Part shown: piece by piece, positions 37,768 to 48,678 of the stretch
How the letters are laid out: every line of letters begins with the position of its first letter
Position numbering within the stretch: the first letter of the stretch is position 1
Assembly (NCBI GenBank): GCA_040371205.1
Contig: AP031382.1
Span: forward strand, 248,001-312,000
Direction of reading: 5' to 3'
Origin: Rhodanobacter sp.
GTDB taxonomy: Bacteria; Pseudomonadota; Gammaproteobacteria; Xanthomonadales; Rhodanobacteraceae
DNA: 64,000 bases
Position numbers and translations under genes: made by a program
The notes under the pieces: generated by a model
Database searches by the model: none
Seen by the model: only the letters and a program-made list of their open reading frames with translations
Told to the model about the DNA's origin: nothing

Positions 37768-38817
37768 ATGAAAGATCAAAAATCATCATCAAGGGTGGCG
37801 AAATCGGTCCGAAAGCCGTCCCGCAGTGCAGCAGAAAAGCGTACGCACGCGCATGGTTCGGCCGGCGAAGCGGCCCGCTTCTACTACAAGGGCAACCGCC
37901 ACAAGCAGCTGCGCGCCTTCGTGGCCACGGTGAAGCTGGGCACGCTGAGCCGTGCCGCCGAGGCGTTGTACCTGTCCCAGCCCTCGGTGAGCCTGCAGTT
38001 GCAGGCGCTGGAACGCGAACTGGGCACGACCCTGCTGGAACGGCGTCGCCGTCGCATCAACCTCACCGATGCCGGCGAGGCGCTGTACGAGCTGGCGCGC
38101 CCATTGGTCGAAGGCTGGGACAACCTCGACCGCGACTTCCAGGCCAAGGTGCAGGGACTCACCGCGGGCCAGCTCACCATCGCCGCCGGCACGTCCACCA
38201 TCCAGTACCTGCTGCCCGAGCTGGTGCGCCGCTACCGCGAGCGCTATCCCGCCGTGCACCTGCAGCTGGCCAACGTCACCGGACGGGACGGCATGGCGAT
38301 GCTGCGCGAGGACAAGGCCGATTTCGCCGTGGGTTCGATGCTGGACGTGCCGCACGACATCGCCTGGGCGCCGGTGCGCCACTACGACCCCATGCTGATC
38401 CTGCCGCCCGACCATCCGCTGGCGGCCAAGCCGGAAGTGACGCTGGCGGACCTGTCGCCCTACGGGTTGATCCTGCCGCCGCAGCGGCTATCCACCTACC
38501 GCCTGGTGGACCTGGTGTTCCAGCAGAACCAGGTGCCCTACCAGGTGGCCATCGAAGTGGGCGGCTGGGACGTCATCAAGGAATACGTGGCGATGGGCCT
38601 CGGCATCTCCATCGTCACCGGCATCTGCATCGCCGAGGCCGACCACGCGCGCCTCGCCGTGCGCAACATGTCGCGCTGGTTCCCACAGCGCAGCTACGGC
38701 GTGGTGATGCGCAAGGGCAAGTTCCTGAGCGCCGAGGCGCGCGCCTTCATCGACCTGATCCGCCCTGGATTGCTCACGCATCGCGATTACGACGAGCCGG
38801 GGCATTCGGGGCGGTGA
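37768..38817 (+). CDS. LysR-family regulator, likely of the glyoxylate shunt
   Basis: 349 residues, longer than usual because of about 45 N-terminal residues rich in Lys, Ser and Arg. The winged helix (about 46-105) has HKQLRAFVATVKLGTLSRAAEALYLSQPSVSLQLQALERELG. The effector domain (about 135-330) resembles the CysB/Cbl-like class (GTSTIQYLLPELVRRYRERYPAVHLQLANVTG). Divergent from aceB-aceA with 114 bases and a dyad between, so it most likely regulates them. The basic N-terminal tail is not needed for the fold; an internal start is possible but no better ribosome site is seen. Confidence 0.88.
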   Translation: MKDQKSSSRVAKSVRKPSRSAAEKRTHAHGSAGEAARFYYKGNRHKQLRAFVATVKLGTLSRAAEALYLSQPSVSLQLQALERELGTTLLERRRRRINLTDAGEALYELARPLVEGWDNLDRDFQAKVQGLTAGQLTIAAGTSTIQYLLPELVRRYRERYPAVHLQLANVTGRDGMAMLREDKADFAVGSMLDVPHDIAWAPVRHYDPMLILPPDHPLAAKPEVTLADLSPYGLILPPQRLSTYRLVDLVFQQNQVPYQVAIEVGGWDVIKEYVAMGLGISIVTGICIAEADHARLAVRNMSRWFPQRSYGVVMRKGKFLSAEARAFIDLIRPGLLTHRDYDEPGHSGR

Positions 38818-38826
38818 AGTGCTCGA

Positions 38827-39423
38827 TCACACCCCGTGGTGCTTCCCCCGGAACGGCGCATAGAAGGCGCGCAGCCGTTCGACGTCGGCGGCCATGTCGC
38901 CGGTGGTGTCGAACAGCGGGCCGAGCCGGATGGTCTTGTCGGGGTAGTTGAAGGCGACCGGGAACACCGGCACGCCGGCGCCGTGGGCGATGCGCCAGAA
39001 GCCGCTTTTCCACTTCGGCACGTGGCGGCGCGTGCCTTCGGGGGCGATGCCCAGCCACAGCGTCGGCTGGCGGGCGAAGCGCTCCACCATCTGCTCGACC
39101 ATGCCGGCGGCGGCGCTGCGATCGATGGGGATGCCGCCGAGCTTGACCAGAAGCGAGCCGAGCGGCCCGCGGAACAGCTCGCGTTTGGCCATGAAGTGCA
39201 CGTCGGCGCCGATCGCGGCCTTCGTCAGCAGGCCCCAGATGCCGTCCCACCACGAGGAATGCGGCGCGGCGATCAACACCAGTTTCGGCACGTCGGGAAA
39301 TGTGCCGACCAGGCTCCAGCCGCACAGGCGCAGCACGCCGCGGCACAGTTTGCGGCGCCAACTGTCGCGCAGGCGCGGCATGCACGGCGGCAGTTGCGAA
39401 GGCGCGAAGACCGTGCCGCTCAT
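38827..39423 (-). CDS. PlsC-like 1-acylglycerol-3-phosphate acyltransferase family protein
   Basis: 198 residues. H-x4-D in APHSSWWDGIW, GIPIDRS, and APEGTRR; membrane-associated acyl transfer to a glycerolipid is expected. The ATG overlaps the arfB stop (ATGA), so the two are translationally coupled, although their functions are unrelated. It is one of four acyltransferase genes in the window. Confidence 0.88.
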   Translation of the reverse strand: MSGTVFAPSQLPPCMPRLRDSWRRKLCRGVLRLCGWSLVGTFPDVPKLVLIAAPHSSWWDGIWGLLTKAAIGADVHFMAKRELFRGPLGSLLVKLGGIPIDRSAAAGMVEQMVERFARQPTLWLGIAPEGTRRHVPKWKSGFWRIAHGAGVPVFPVAFNYPDKTIRLGPLFDTTGDMAADVERLRAFYAPFRGKHHGV

Positions 39424-39842
39424 TCGTCCCCCGGTTTCTTCGCGCGCAGCTGCTTGAGCTTGCCGCGTTGCTGCTTGCCGGCGAGACGGCGTTCTTTGGA
39501 GGCGCGCGTGGGCTTGGTCGCCACGCGCTTCTTCGGCACCACCTGCGCGGCGCGGACGATCTCGACCAGCCGCTCGCGCGCGTCGTCGCGGTTGCGCGCC
39601 TGGTCGCGGAAGCGGCGCGCCTGGATCACCAGCACGCCGTCGTCGGTGAGCCGGCGGTCGCGCCGAGCCAGCAGGCGTTCGCGCAGCGGCTCCGGCAACG
39701 TGGGCGAGCGCGCCACATCGAAGCGCAGCTCCACCGCGCTCTCGGTGCGGTTGACGTGCTGGCCGCCGGGGCCGTCGGCGCGCAGGAAGCGCTCGACGAG
39801 CTCGGTTTCGGGCAGGGCAAGGGTGCGGCTGACGGTCAGCAT
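39420..39842 (-). CDS. arfB: Alternative ribosome-rescue factor ArfB (peptidyl-tRNA hydrolase)
   Basis: 140 residues. Frees stalled ribosomes by hydrolysing peptidyl-tRNA. Gly-Gly-Gln at 26-28 in RADGPGGQHVNRTESAVELRFD. The C-terminus is highly basic (PKKRVATKPTRASKERRLAGK), the tail that enters the empty mRNA channel. Its size and lack of release-factor domain 2 separate it from PrfA/PrfB. Start at ATG 39842. Confidence 0.95.
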   Translation of the reverse strand: MLTVSRTLALPETELVERFLRADGPGGQHVNRTESAVELRFDVARSPTLPEPLRERLLARRDRRLTDDGVLVIQARRFRDQARNRDDARERLVEIVRAAQVVPKKRVATKPTRASKERRLAGKQQRGKLKQLRAKKPGDE

Positions 39843-39884
39843 GCGCGGAGTGTAGGGGATGGCGCGGGCGAGAGGCGGCACATG

Positions 39885-39981
39885 CCGTTCGGGCTGAGCG
39901 TCGCCGCATAGCGGCGGAGTCGAAGCCTTGTCGCGGAATGTCCTTCGACTTCGCGCTGCGGCGCTACACCCGGAACGAACG
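39885..39981. repeat. Interspersed inverted-repeat element, copy A (degenerate)
   Basis: Outer arms CCGTTCGGGCTGAGCGTCGC... and ...CGGAACGAACGG, inner arms GGAGTCGAAG and CTTCGACTTCG. The same layout and words occur at 51700-51796. It lies between truC and arfB, both on the minus strand. A REP-like element shared among related genomes is likely. Confidence 0.55.
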
Positions 39982-39998
39982 GGATGCGGAAGCGTGCG

Positions 39999-40718
39999 TC
40001 ATCCGGCGGACGGTTTCGTGTCTTCGGCCAAGGCCCAGCCGAAGCGTTCGAGTACGCCGGCGTATTCGCGGTCCAGCGGCGCGTGCAGCGTCATCGCCGC
40101 GCCGCTCGCCGGATGCCGGAAATCGAGCTTCCACGCGTGCAGCAACATGCGGTGGCAGGCGAAGTGCTGCTTGTAGAGGCGGTTGTGGTCGCTGCGGCCG
40201 TGCTGGCAGTCGCCGATCACCGGGTGGTGGATGTGCGCGAGGTGCTTGCGGATCTGGCGGAAGCGGCCGCTTTCCGGTTCGGCCAGCAACAGCGCATAGC
40301 GCTGCTGCGGGTAGCGGCCGAGCGCTATCGGCACCTCGACGGTGGCGAGGCGGTGGTAGCGCGTGCGCGCTTCGCGGCGCGGGCCCGTCTCGCGCGAGCC
40401 GGGCAGCGGGTAGTCGACCACGCCCTCGTCCGGCTCGGGCCAGCCGCGCACGACAACGAGGTATTGCTTGCGCACGTCGCGACCCATGAACTGCTCGCCC
40501 AGCGCGGCGGCGATCTCGCTCGATCGCGCGACCAGCAATACGCCGCTGGTGGCGCGGTCGAGCCGGTGCGCGAGGTAGACGTTGCCGCCGACCTGCTCGC
40601 GCAGCACGTCCACCAGGTACTGCTCGGCGTCGTTCACCATCGCGGAGCGGTGCACGGGCAGGCCCGCGGGCTTGTTCACCGCGATGAGGGCGTCGTCCTG
40701 GTGGAGGATGTCGAGCAT
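39999..40718 (-). CDS. truC: tRNA pseudouridine-65 synthase TruC (RluA family)
   Basis: 239 residues. Catalytic Asp54 in AHRLDRATSGVLL; family opening ILHQDDALIAVNKPAGLPVHRS; later FRQIRKHLAHIHHPVIGDCQHG. The lack of an S4 domain and the HPVIGDCQHGRSDHN segment point to TruC rather than RluC/RluD. Follows ubiB by 13 bases. Confidence 0.9.
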   Translation of the reverse strand: MLDILHQDDALIAVNKPAGLPVHRSAMVNDAEQYLVDVLREQVGGNVYLAHRLDRATSGVLLVARSSEIAAALGEQFMGRDVRKQYLVVVRGWPEPDEGVVDYPLPGSRETGPRREARTRYHRLATVEVPIALGRYPQQRYALLLAEPESGRFRQIRKHLAHIHHPVIGDCQHGRSDHNRLYKQHFACHRMLLHAWKLDFRHPASGAAMTLHAPLDREYAGVLERFGWALAEDTKPSAG

Positions 40719-40731
40719 GGGTCGCTCGGGT

Positions 40732-42381
40732 TCAGCGCGAGCGCAGCCAGCCGAGGCCGAAGGCCAGCACTCCCGCGACGCCCATGCCCAGCGGCAGCCA
40801 GGGCCCGTGCTGGGGCGACAAGGCCCACAGCAGGGTGGCGCACAGCACCAGGGTGGCGCCGAGCGCGCTGCCTGCGATCATGCGCAGCAGCCGGCGCAGC
40901 AGCTGGCTCTGGTGGCTGAGCGTATCGGCGTCGGCCAGCAGCCGGTGTTCGCCCTGGGCGATGCGTTGCAGCGATGCGCGCAACAGCTCGGGCCACTGCG
41001 GCGCCAGGTGCAGCCACTCGGGCAACTGCCTGCGCACTTCGCGCAGGGTGCGCAGCGGGCTGTAGCGTTCGCGCAGGATGCGCTTGAGCACCGGATGCGC
41101 CACCGCCCAGATGTCGATCTCGGGATCGAGCATGCGCCCGACGCCCTCGATGTTGAGCAGGGTCTTCTGCAGCAGGATCAGCTGCGGCTGCAGGGTCAGC
41201 TCGAAGCGTCGCGCGGTCTGGAACAGTTTCACCACCAGCTCGGCCAGCGAGATCTGCGACAGCGGACGGGTGAAGTAGGGTTCGCACACCGTGCGCACGG
41301 CGGCTTCCAGTTCGTCCAGCCGCACGGTGTCGGGCATCCAGCCGGCGTCGACGTGCAGCTTGGCGATGCGCGCGTAGTCGCGCTCGAACAGCGCGATGAA
41401 GTTCTGCGCCAGCCAGTACTGGTCGGCCTCGGGCAGCGAGCCCATGATGCCGAAATCCAGCGCGATGAAGCGCGGCTCGGTGGGGCGCGTGGCGTCCACC
41501 CAGATGTTGCCGGGATGGGCGTCGGCGTGGAAGAAGTTGTCGCGGAACACCTGCTCGTAGAACACCCGCACGCCCTTGGCGGCCAGCGCCTTGCGGTCGA
41601 TGCCGGCGTCGTCGATGGCGGCGATGTCGTCGCTGCTGATGCCGTGCACGCGTTCCAGGGTGAGCACGCGCTGCGCGGTCAGGTCCCAATGCACCTCGGG
41701 CACGTAGAGATCGACGCCGCTGGCGAAGTTGCGCCGGAGCAGGCTGGCGCTGGCGCCTTCGCGCTGCAGGTCCAGTTCGTTCTCCAGCATCTTCTCGACT
41801 TCGGCCACCACGTCGAGCGGGCGGATCTTGTCGGCGTTGGGGTGCCAGCGGTTCGCCAGCTCGCCCAGCGACTGCAGCAGCTTCACGTCGCGCGCGATCC
41901 GTGCGTCGATGCCGGGGCGCAGCACCTTCACCACCACGGCGCGGCCGTCCGGCAGTTCGGCGGCGTGCACCTGGGCGATCGAGGCGGAGGCCAGCGGCGT
42001 CTCGTCGAAGGCGGCGTAGAGACGGCCGACCGGCGCTTTCAGCTCGCGTTCGACGATGGAGCGCGCCTCGGCGCCGGGGAAGGGCGGCACCTGGTCCTGC
42101 AGCAGCGCCAGTTCGTCGGCGATGTCGGCGGGCACCAGATCGCGGCGGGTGGACAGCACCTGGCCGGCCTTGACGAAGATCGGCCCCAACTCGGTAAGGG
42201 CGAGGCGCAGCCGCGCGCCGCGCGGCAGGCTGCGCACGTCCACCGCGGGGCGGCCCAGCAGCGGGCGCACCAGCTTCAGCGGGCGGAACAGGTGGGCGGC
42301 GTCCACCAGCTCGTCGAGCCGGTAACGCAGCAGCACCACGGCGACGCGCAGCAGGCGCGGAACGACGGCCAGCGAGGTCAC
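40732..42381 (-). CDS. ubiB: Ubiquinone biosynthesis protein UbiB (atypical kinase family)
   Basis: 549 residues. ABC1/ADCK-type protein needed for ubiquinone synthesis. The KxGQ motif is in [21 protein letters not shown]; the kinase-like core shows [42 protein letters not shown] and ALDFGIMG. Two C-terminal membrane spans ([24 protein letters not shown] and [19 protein letters not shown]). Starts with GTG overlapping the ubiJ stop by four bases. Confidence 0.95.
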   Translation of the reverse strand: MTSLAVVPRLLRVAVVLLRYRLDELVDAAHLFRPLKLVRPLLGRPAVDVRSLPRGARLRLALTELGPIFVKAGQVLSTRRDLVPADIADELALLQDQVPPFPGAEARSIVERELKAPVGRLYAAFDETPLASASIAQVHAAELPDGRAVVVKVLRPGIDARIARDVKLLQSLGELANRWHPNADKIRPLDVVAEVEKMLENELDLQREGASASLLRRNFASGVDLYVPEVHWDLTAQRVLTLERVHGISSDDIAAIDDAGIDRKALAAKGVRVFYEQVFRDNFFHADAHPGNIWVDATRPTEPRFIALDFGIMGSLPEADQYWLAQNFIALFERDYARIAKLHVDAGWMPDTVRLDELEAAVRTVCEPYFTRPLSQISLAELVVKLFQTARRFELTLQPQLILLQKTLLNIEGVGRMLDPEIDIWAVAHPVLKRILRERYSPLRTLREVRRQLPEWLHLAPQWPELLRASLQRIAQGEHRLLADADTLSHQSQLLRRLLRMIAGSALGATLVLCATLLWALSPQHGPWLPLGMGVAGVLAFGLGWLRSR

Positions 42382-43052
42382 GCGCCGGCTCCCTTGCCGT
42401 GAGGCTTGAGGCGGGCTTCGAGGCGCGCCAGCCGCGCTTCCAGCCGTTCGCTGCGCTCGCGCAGGGTGTCCACGCCGTCGAGGAAGGCTTCCGCCTCGCC
42501 GGGCGCCAGTGCGAGGCGCGACTCGTCGCGCAGCCACGCGGCGCCGTCCTCGGTGAGGTGGCTGGCGGTTTCCTTCGCATGCGCCAGCGCCGTGCGCACC
42601 GCACGCGCCAGCGGCACGCCCAGCACGTCGCCGAAGGTGCGCGCGAAGGCCTCCTCGAAATCCGGCGCGAACTGCGTGGCCAGCTTTTCCAGCCGGCGTG
42701 CGAGGTCGGCGTCGCCGGCGATCTCCACCTTGCCCGGCGCCACGCCGTCGTCGCCGCGACGCAGCGCCATCGCCAGCAGGCTGCCCGGCGTGGCGGCCAC
42801 GCGCAGCGTGCCCGCAGCGGTTTCGCCGTCGTCCGGCGGGCCGACGCGCAGTTGGCCGTCTTCCACGTTCACCGCCAGCGCCAGTTCCGGCCCGCGCAGG
42901 TGCAGCAGCACGCGGCGGCCGTTCAATCCGGCGAGCCTGCCCTGCGTGTCGGGATCGAGCGAGAGCGTGTGGTTGAGCGCGGTTTCCAGCGCGCGGGCGG
43001 CGAGCCTGCGCAACGGCGCGGGGAGCCAGGCGTTTGGGGCGGGCGAAGTCAT
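42378..43052 (-). CDS. ubiJ: Ubiquinone biosynthesis accessory factor UbiJ
   Basis: 224 residues. An SCP2-like lipid-binding domain at about 15-120 ([43 protein letters not shown]), then a C-terminal coiled coil ([25 protein letters not shown]). UbiJ with UbiK scaffolds the soluble Ubi complex. It is coupled to ubiB by a four-base overlap; ubiE, the usual upstream partner, lies 21 kb away at the right edge. Confidence 0.9.
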   Translation of the reverse strand: MTSPAPNAWLPAPLRRLAARALETALNHTLSLDPDTQGRLAGLNGRRVLLHLRGPELALAVNVEDGQLRVGPPDDGETAAGTLRVAATPGSLLAMALRRGDDGVAPGKVEIAGDADLARRLEKLATQFAPDFEEAFARTFGDVLGVPLARAVRTALAHAKETASHLTEDGAAWLRDESRLALAPGEAEAFLDGVDTLRERSERLEARLARLEARLKPHGKGAGA

Positions 43053-43080
43053 CCGCCGATTGTAGCGGTGCGATCGCCGT

Positions 43081-43806
43081 CTACGCGCGGTGGCCGGGTG
43101 AAGGCGCGCGTGCCAGTGCCCACACGTCAACCCGCTGCACACCGGCCTGCTTCAGCATGCGGGCGCATTCGGCGAGGGTGGCGCCGGTGGTCATCACGTC
43201 GTCGAGGACGGCCACGTGCGCGGGCAGCGCGATGCCCGCGCGCACGGCAAAGGCGCCGCGCACGTTGCGGCGGCGGGTGACGGCGTCCAGTTCGGTTTGC
43301 GCCGCCGTGCTGCGAAGCCGTAGCAGCAGGTCGCGGCGCAGCGGCACGCCGAGCGCGCGCGCCAGCGGTTTCGCGAGTTCCAGCGCCTGGTTGTAGCCGC
43401 GCTGGCGTAGCCGCGTGCGGTGCAGCGGCACCGGCAGCAGCAGGGCGGGCCTGGCCAACGGCATCGGTTCGCCCTGCCACAACGCGGCCAGCGCACGCCC
43501 GGCGGCGAGATCGCGGCCGAACTTGAAGCGCGCCTCCAGCCGGTCCAGCGGCCAGCCGTAACGGAAGGGCGCCCATGCCGCGTCCCACGGTGGTGCATGG
43601 CGCTGGCACTCGCCGCACAGCGCGGCGGCTGCGGGCAACGGCAGTGCACAACGCGCGCAGCAACTGCGGTTGCGCGGCAGCTCCGCGGCGCAGGGCGCGC
43701 ATAGATCCAGGTCGTTCGCGCCCGCGGCGCCGCACAGCAGGCAGCAGGACGGCAGCAGCCAGTGCTGCAGCCCGCGCCACGGTTGTAGCCATGCTTCCCT
43801 GGGCAT
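43081..43806 (-). CDS. comF: ComF-family phosphoribosyltransferase-like protein
   Basis: 241 residues. Two cysteine clusters near the N-terminus (CCLLCGAAG..CAPC and CCARC...CGEC) suggest zinc binding, followed by a type I PRTase fold with the PRPP loop VAVLDDVMTTGATL. ComF proteins act in DNA uptake or interbacterial DNA processing. Divergent from bioB, an arrangement common in related genomes. Start at ATG 43806. Confidence 0.92.
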   Translation of the reverse strand: MPREAWLQPWRGLQHWLLPSCCLLCGAAGANDLDLCAPCAAELPRNRSCCARCALPLPAAAALCGECQRHAPPWDAAWAPFRYGWPLDRLEARFKFGRDLAAGRALAALWQGEPMPLARPALLLPVPLHRTRLRQRGYNQALELAKPLARALGVPLRRDLLLRLRSTAAQTELDAVTRRRNVRGAFAVRAGIALPAHVAVLDDVMTTGATLAECARMLKQAGVQRVDVWALARAPSPGHRA

Positions 43807-43852
43807 CGTCGCCTTGCCTCCTTGCCGGACGGGTCGATGGTAGCGGCAGCTC

Positions 43853-43887
43853 GCGTCAACCTCGATACCCATGCGAACGGTTGACGC
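43853..43887. promoter_or_regulatory. Perfect inverted repeat upstream of bioB, possible biotin repressor operator
   Basis: GCGTCAACC (43853-43861), 17-base spacer, GGTTGACGC (43879-43887). The core (T)NAACC...GGTTNA resembles the BirA operator TTGTAAACC-N14/15-GGTTTACAA, though outer bases and spacing differ. It sits 50-84 bases before bioB in the comF/bioB divergent gap and overlaps a TTGACG that could be the bioB -35. Confidence 0.6.
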
Positions 43888-43936
43888 ATGTGTGCACGCC
43901 GCCCACACTTCGCGGCCTCAGCCACGGAGCCACCCC

Positions 43937-44980
43937 ATGCCCGAAGCCGCCGTCCGCCACGACTGGAGCCGCGAGGAAGTCGCCGCGCTGTTCGCGCTGC
44001 CGTTCAACGAGCTGCTGTACCGCGCGCACACCGTGCACCGCATGCATCACGACGAGAACGCGGTGCAGGTTTCCACCCTGCTGTCGATCAAGACCGGCGG
44101 CTGCCCGGAGGATTGCGCCTATTGCCCGCAGGCGGCGCGCTACGACACCGGCGTGGCGGCGCAGAAGCTGATGGAAGTGGACGCCGTGCTGGCGCGCGCC
44201 AAGGCCGCCAAGGCGGCCGGCGCCAGCCGCTTCTGCATGGGCGCGGCGTGGCGCGGGCCGAAGGACCGCGACATCCCCAAGGTCGCCGAGATCGTGCGCG
44301 CGGTGAAGGACCTCGGCCTGGAAACCTGCGCCACCCTGGGCCTGCTCGGCGACGGTCACGCGCAGCAGCTCAAGGACGCCGGGCTCGACTACTACAACCA
44401 CAACATCGACACCGCGCCGGAGTTCTACGGCGAGATCATCCACACCCGCGAATACCAGGATCGCCTGCAGACGCTGGAACAGGTGCGCGACGCCGGCCTG
44501 AAGACCTGCTGCGGCGGCATCGTCGGCATGGGCGAGACGCGCGAGCAGCGCGCCGGCCTGCTGCAGGCGCTGGCCAACCTGCCCGAGCATCCGCATTCGG
44601 TGCCGATCAACCAGCTGGTGCCGGTGCCGGGCACGCCGCTGGGCAACGCGGAGAAGCTCGATCCGTTCGAGTTCGTGCGCACCATTGCGGTGGCGCGCAT
44701 CCTGATGCCGTTGTCCGTCGTGCGGCTTTCCGCCGGACGCCAGCAGATGGACGACGCGGTGCAGGCGCTGTGCTTCCACGCCGGCGCAGGCTCGATCTTC
44801 TACGGCGAGAAACTGCTCACCACCGGCAACCCGGATACCGAACACGACCGCGCGCTGTTCCGCCGGCTCGACCTGCATGCGATGGAAGTGGTGGAGGAAG
44901 CCGGCACGGTGCACGCGGACATCATGGAAGCGGCGCCGGCGGGATGCGGTCATGGCTGCGGGTGCAGTGCGGCGGCGTGA
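43937..44980 (+). CDS. bioB: Biotin synthase
   Basis: 347 residues, radical-SAM enzyme that inserts sulfur into dethiobiotin. [4Fe-4S] cysteines Cys56, Cys60, Cys63 in [12 protein letters not shown]; also [12 protein letters not shown] and [33 protein letters not shown] His/Gly/Cys-rich tail [12 protein letters not shown] ends the protein. The ATG at 43937 gives the usual start. First gene of bioB-bioF-trhO-bioH-bioC. Confidence 0.97.
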   Translation: MPEAAVRHDWSREEVAALFALPFNELLYRAHTVHRMHHDENAVQVSTLLSIKTGGCPEDCAYCPQAARYDTGVAAQKLMEVDAVLARAKAAKAAGASRFCMGAAWRGPKDRDIPKVAEIVRAVKDLGLETCATLGLLGDGHAQQLKDAGLDYYNHNIDTAPEFYGEIIHTREYQDRLQTLEQVRDAGLKTCCGGIVGMGETREQRAGLLQALANLPEHPHSVPINQLVPVPGTPLGNAEKLDPFEFVRTIAVARILMPLSVVRLSAGRQQMDDAVQALCFHAGAGSIFYGEKLLTTGNPDTEHDRALFRRLDLHAMEVVEEAGTVHADIMEAAPAGCGHGCGCSAAA

Positions 44981-45039
44981 TCGCCGCCACCTCGGATTCG
45001 TCGTTCCGGCTTTCGCGGGATGACGTTCAAGAGCGCGAC

Positions 45040-46239
<1,200 letters not shown>

Positions 46240-46267
46240 TGGCGGGCCGCTTCGCCGCATTGTCCCC

Positions 46268-47008
46268 ATGAACACCGTCAACCTTTCCGCCTACCGCTTC
46301 GTCGCGCTGGACGACCTGCCCGTGCTGCGCGAGCGCGTATTCGAACGCGCTGCCGCGCTGGCGCTGAAGGGCACCGTGCTGCTGGCGCCCGAGGGCATCA
46401 ACCTGTTCCTCGCCGGTCCGCGCGAGGCGGTGGATGCGTTCATGGCCTGGCTGCGCACCGATCCGCGTTTTGTCGGGCTCGAAGCGAAGGAGTCGCTGTC
46501 CAGTGCGGCGCCGTTCGGCCGTCTGCGCGTGCGGCTGAAGAAGGAGATCATCACCATGCGCCAGCCGGCGATCCGTCCCGAAGGCGGGCGTGCGCCGGCG
46601 GTGGACGCGCCCACGCTGAAGCGCTGGCTGGATGCGGGCCACGATGACGACGGCCGCGAAGTGGTGTTGCTGGACACGCGCAACGACTACGAGACCGACG
46701 TGGGGAAATTCGAGCAAGCGGTGGACTACCGGCTCGCCAGCTTCACGGCGTTTCCCGAAGCCGTGGCCGCCGACCGCGCGCGCTACGCGGGCAAGACGGT
46801 GGTGTCGTACTGCACCGGCGGCATCCGTTGCGAGAAGGCCGCGCTGCACATGCAGGAGCTCGGCATCGAGCACGTGCACCAGCTCGAAGGCGGCATCCTG
46901 AAGTACCTGGAACTCACCGACGGCGCGCACTGGCAGGGCGACTGCTTCGTGTTCGATGGTCGCGGTGCGGTGGGCGCCGACCTGCGGCCTGCAGGCGAGG
47001 GCGCGTGA
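46268..47008 (+). CDS. trhO: tRNA uridine-34 hydroxylase TrhO (rhodanese domain)
   Basis: 246 residues (E. coli YceA). Oxygen-dependent formation of 5-hydroxyuridine in tRNA. N-terminal acylphosphatase-like domain ([20 protein letters not shown]), conserved AKESLSS, and a rhodanese domain with Cys182 and Cys188 in [13 protein letters not shown]. It sits between bioF and bioH and its stop overlaps the bioH GTG by four bases, so it is coupled to biotin genes although unrelated in function. Confidence 0.93.
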   Translation: MNTVNLSAYRFVALDDLPVLRERVFERAAALALKGTVLLAPEGINLFLAGPREAVDAFMAWLRTDPRFVGLEAKESLSSAAPFGRLRVRLKKEIITMRQPAIRPEGGRAPAVDAPTLKRWLDAGHDDDGREVVLLDTRNDYETDVGKFEQAVDYRLASFTAFPEAVAADRARYAGKTVVSYCTGGIRCEKAALHMQELGIEHVHQLEGGILKYLELTDGAHWQGDCFVFDGRGAVGADLRPAGEGA

Positions 47009-47787
47009 GCCTGTACATCGAAAAACTGGGCCACGGTCCGGTGCCGCTGGTACTGCTGCACGGCTGGGCGATGCACGGCGGCGTGCTGGCGCCGCTGGTG
47101 GACGCGCTGGCGGAGCGCTGCACGCTGCACGTGGTGGACCTGCCCGGCCACGGCCATTCGCGCCACTGCGGGCTGCCGCTGGAGCCGTCGGCCTGCGCGG
47201 CCGCCATTGCGCAGGCCACGCCGCCGGCGCTCTGGCTGGGCTGGTCGCTGGGCGGGCTGATCGCGCTCACCGGCGCGCTGGAGCAGACGGAACACGTGCG
47301 CGGCCTGGCCATGCTGTGCGCCACGCCGAAATTCGCGCGCGCAGACGATTGGCCGTGGGGCAGCGATGCCGCGCTGGTGCATCAACTCGCGCTTGACCTG
47401 GAAACTGACTACCACGCCACCATCGAGCGCTTCCTTGCGTTGGAGGCGATGGGCAGCCCCGATCCGCGCGCCGAGCTGCGCCACCTGCGCACGCTGGCGT
47501 TCGCGCGCGGCGAGCCGGAGCTGCGCGTGTTGCAGGAAGGCATCCGCATCCTGGAAACCCGGGACCTGCGCGCGCAGTTGCCCGCACTGCGCCAGCCCAG
47601 CGTGTGGATCGCCGGCCGCCGCGACCGCCTGGTGCCGCCGCAGGCGATGGCGTGGTCGGCGCAGCAGGCGCAGGGCGGCTACGCGCAGATCGAGCATGCC
47701 GGCCACGCGCCGTTCTTCACCTACCCCGACGACGTGGCGCAGGCGCTGCGGCCGTTGCTGGACCGCTTCGATGAATACGGCTCATGA
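47005..47787 (+). CDS. bioH: Pimeloyl-ACP methyl ester esterase
   Basis: 260 residues; frees pimeloyl-ACP from its methyl ester. Alpha/beta hydrolase with Ser81 in GWSLGG, Asp in [10 protein letters not shown], and His in EHAGHAPFF; family opening [17 protein letters not shown] and DLPGHGHS. Starts GTG overlapping trhO by four bases and overlaps bioC (ATGA) by four, a tightly coupled run. Confidence 0.94.
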   Translation: MSLYIEKLGHGPVPLVLLHGWAMHGGVLAPLVDALAERCTLHVVDLPGHGHSRHCGLPLEPSACAAAIAQATPPALWLGWSLGGLIALTGALEQTEHVRGLAMLCATPKFARADDWPWGSDAALVHQLALDLETDYHATIERFLALEAMGSPDPRAELRHLRTLAFARGEPELRVLQEGIRILETRDLRAQLPALRQPSVWIAGRRDRLVPPQAMAWSAQQAQGGYAQIEHAGHAPFFTYPDDVAQALRPLLDRFDEYGS

Positions 47788-48665
47788 GTGACTTCCACCT
47801 GGATCGCGGGCGCGTGCGCCGCAACTTCGGCCGCGCCGCGCGCAGCTACGAGAAGCACGACGCCCTGCAACGCGAGGTACAGCAGACGCTGCTGGAGCGT
47901 CTGGACGTCTATCTGGAAACGCCCGCCTGCGTGCTCGACGTGGGCGCCGGTACCGGTCGCGGCACGGCCCTCCTGAAGCAGCGCTACGCCAAAGCGGAGG
48001 TGATCGCGGTCGACCTGGCGCTGCCGATGCTGCGCGAGGCGAAGGCGAACAGCGGCTGGCTCAAGCCGTTCCGCCGCGTCTGTGCCGAGGCCACCGCGCT
48101 GCCCTTTTCCGACCACAGCGTGGACGTGCTGCACTCCAACCTGTGCTTCCAGTGGATCGACGACCTCGCCGCGTTGTTCGGCGAATGCGCGCGCGTGCTG
48201 AAGCCCGGCGGCCTGCTTGCCTTCACCACCTTCGGCCCCGACACGCTGAAGGAGTTGCGTGCGGCGTGGGCCGCGGCGGACGGCCGTTCCCACGTCAGCC
48301 GCTTCCTCGACATGCACGACATCGGCGACGCGATGCTCAATGCCGGCCTGCGCGATCCGGTGCTGGACGTGGAGCGCTACACGCTCACCTACAGCGAGCC
48401 GCGCAAGCTGCTGGAGGAACTGCGCGGCCTCGGCGCCACGCATGCCGACAGCCAGCGCGACCGCCACCTCACCGGCAAGTCGCACTACCGCGCCATGCTC
48501 GCCGCCTACGAGGCGATGCGCGTGGACGGCCGCATTCCCGCCACCTGGGAAGTGGTGACCGCGCATGCGTGGGGTCCGCCGCCGGGGCAGTCGCGGCGCA
48601 TGGCCGGCGGCGGCGAGATGGCCAGTTTCTCGGTGGACAGCCTGCGCGGATCGCGACGGCGCTGA
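47784..48665 (+). CDS. bioC: Malonyl-ACP O-methyltransferase
   Basis: 293 residues; primes pimelate synthesis by methylating malonyl-ACP. SAM-binding motif VLDVGAGTGRGTALL, then EVIAVDLALPML and the BioC-typical SNLCFQWIDDLAALFGECARVLKPGGLLAFTTFGPDTLKEL. Last gene of the biotin run; bioA and bioD are not in the window. Confidence 0.95.
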   Translation: MSDFHLDRGRVRRNFGRAARSYEKHDALQREVQQTLLERLDVYLETPACVLDVGAGTGRGTALLKQRYAKAEVIAVDLALPMLREAKANSGWLKPFRRVCAEATALPFSDHSVDVLHSNLCFQWIDDLAALFGECARVLKPGGLLAFTTFGPDTLKELRAAWAAADGRSHVSRFLDMHDIGDAMLNAGLRDPVLDVERYTLTYSEPRKLLEELRGLGATHADSQRDRHLTGKSHYRAMLAAYEAMRVDGRIPATWEVVTAHAWGPPPGQSRRMAGGGEMASFSVDSLRGSRRR

Positions 48666-48678
48666 GCGCCACGGCGGC

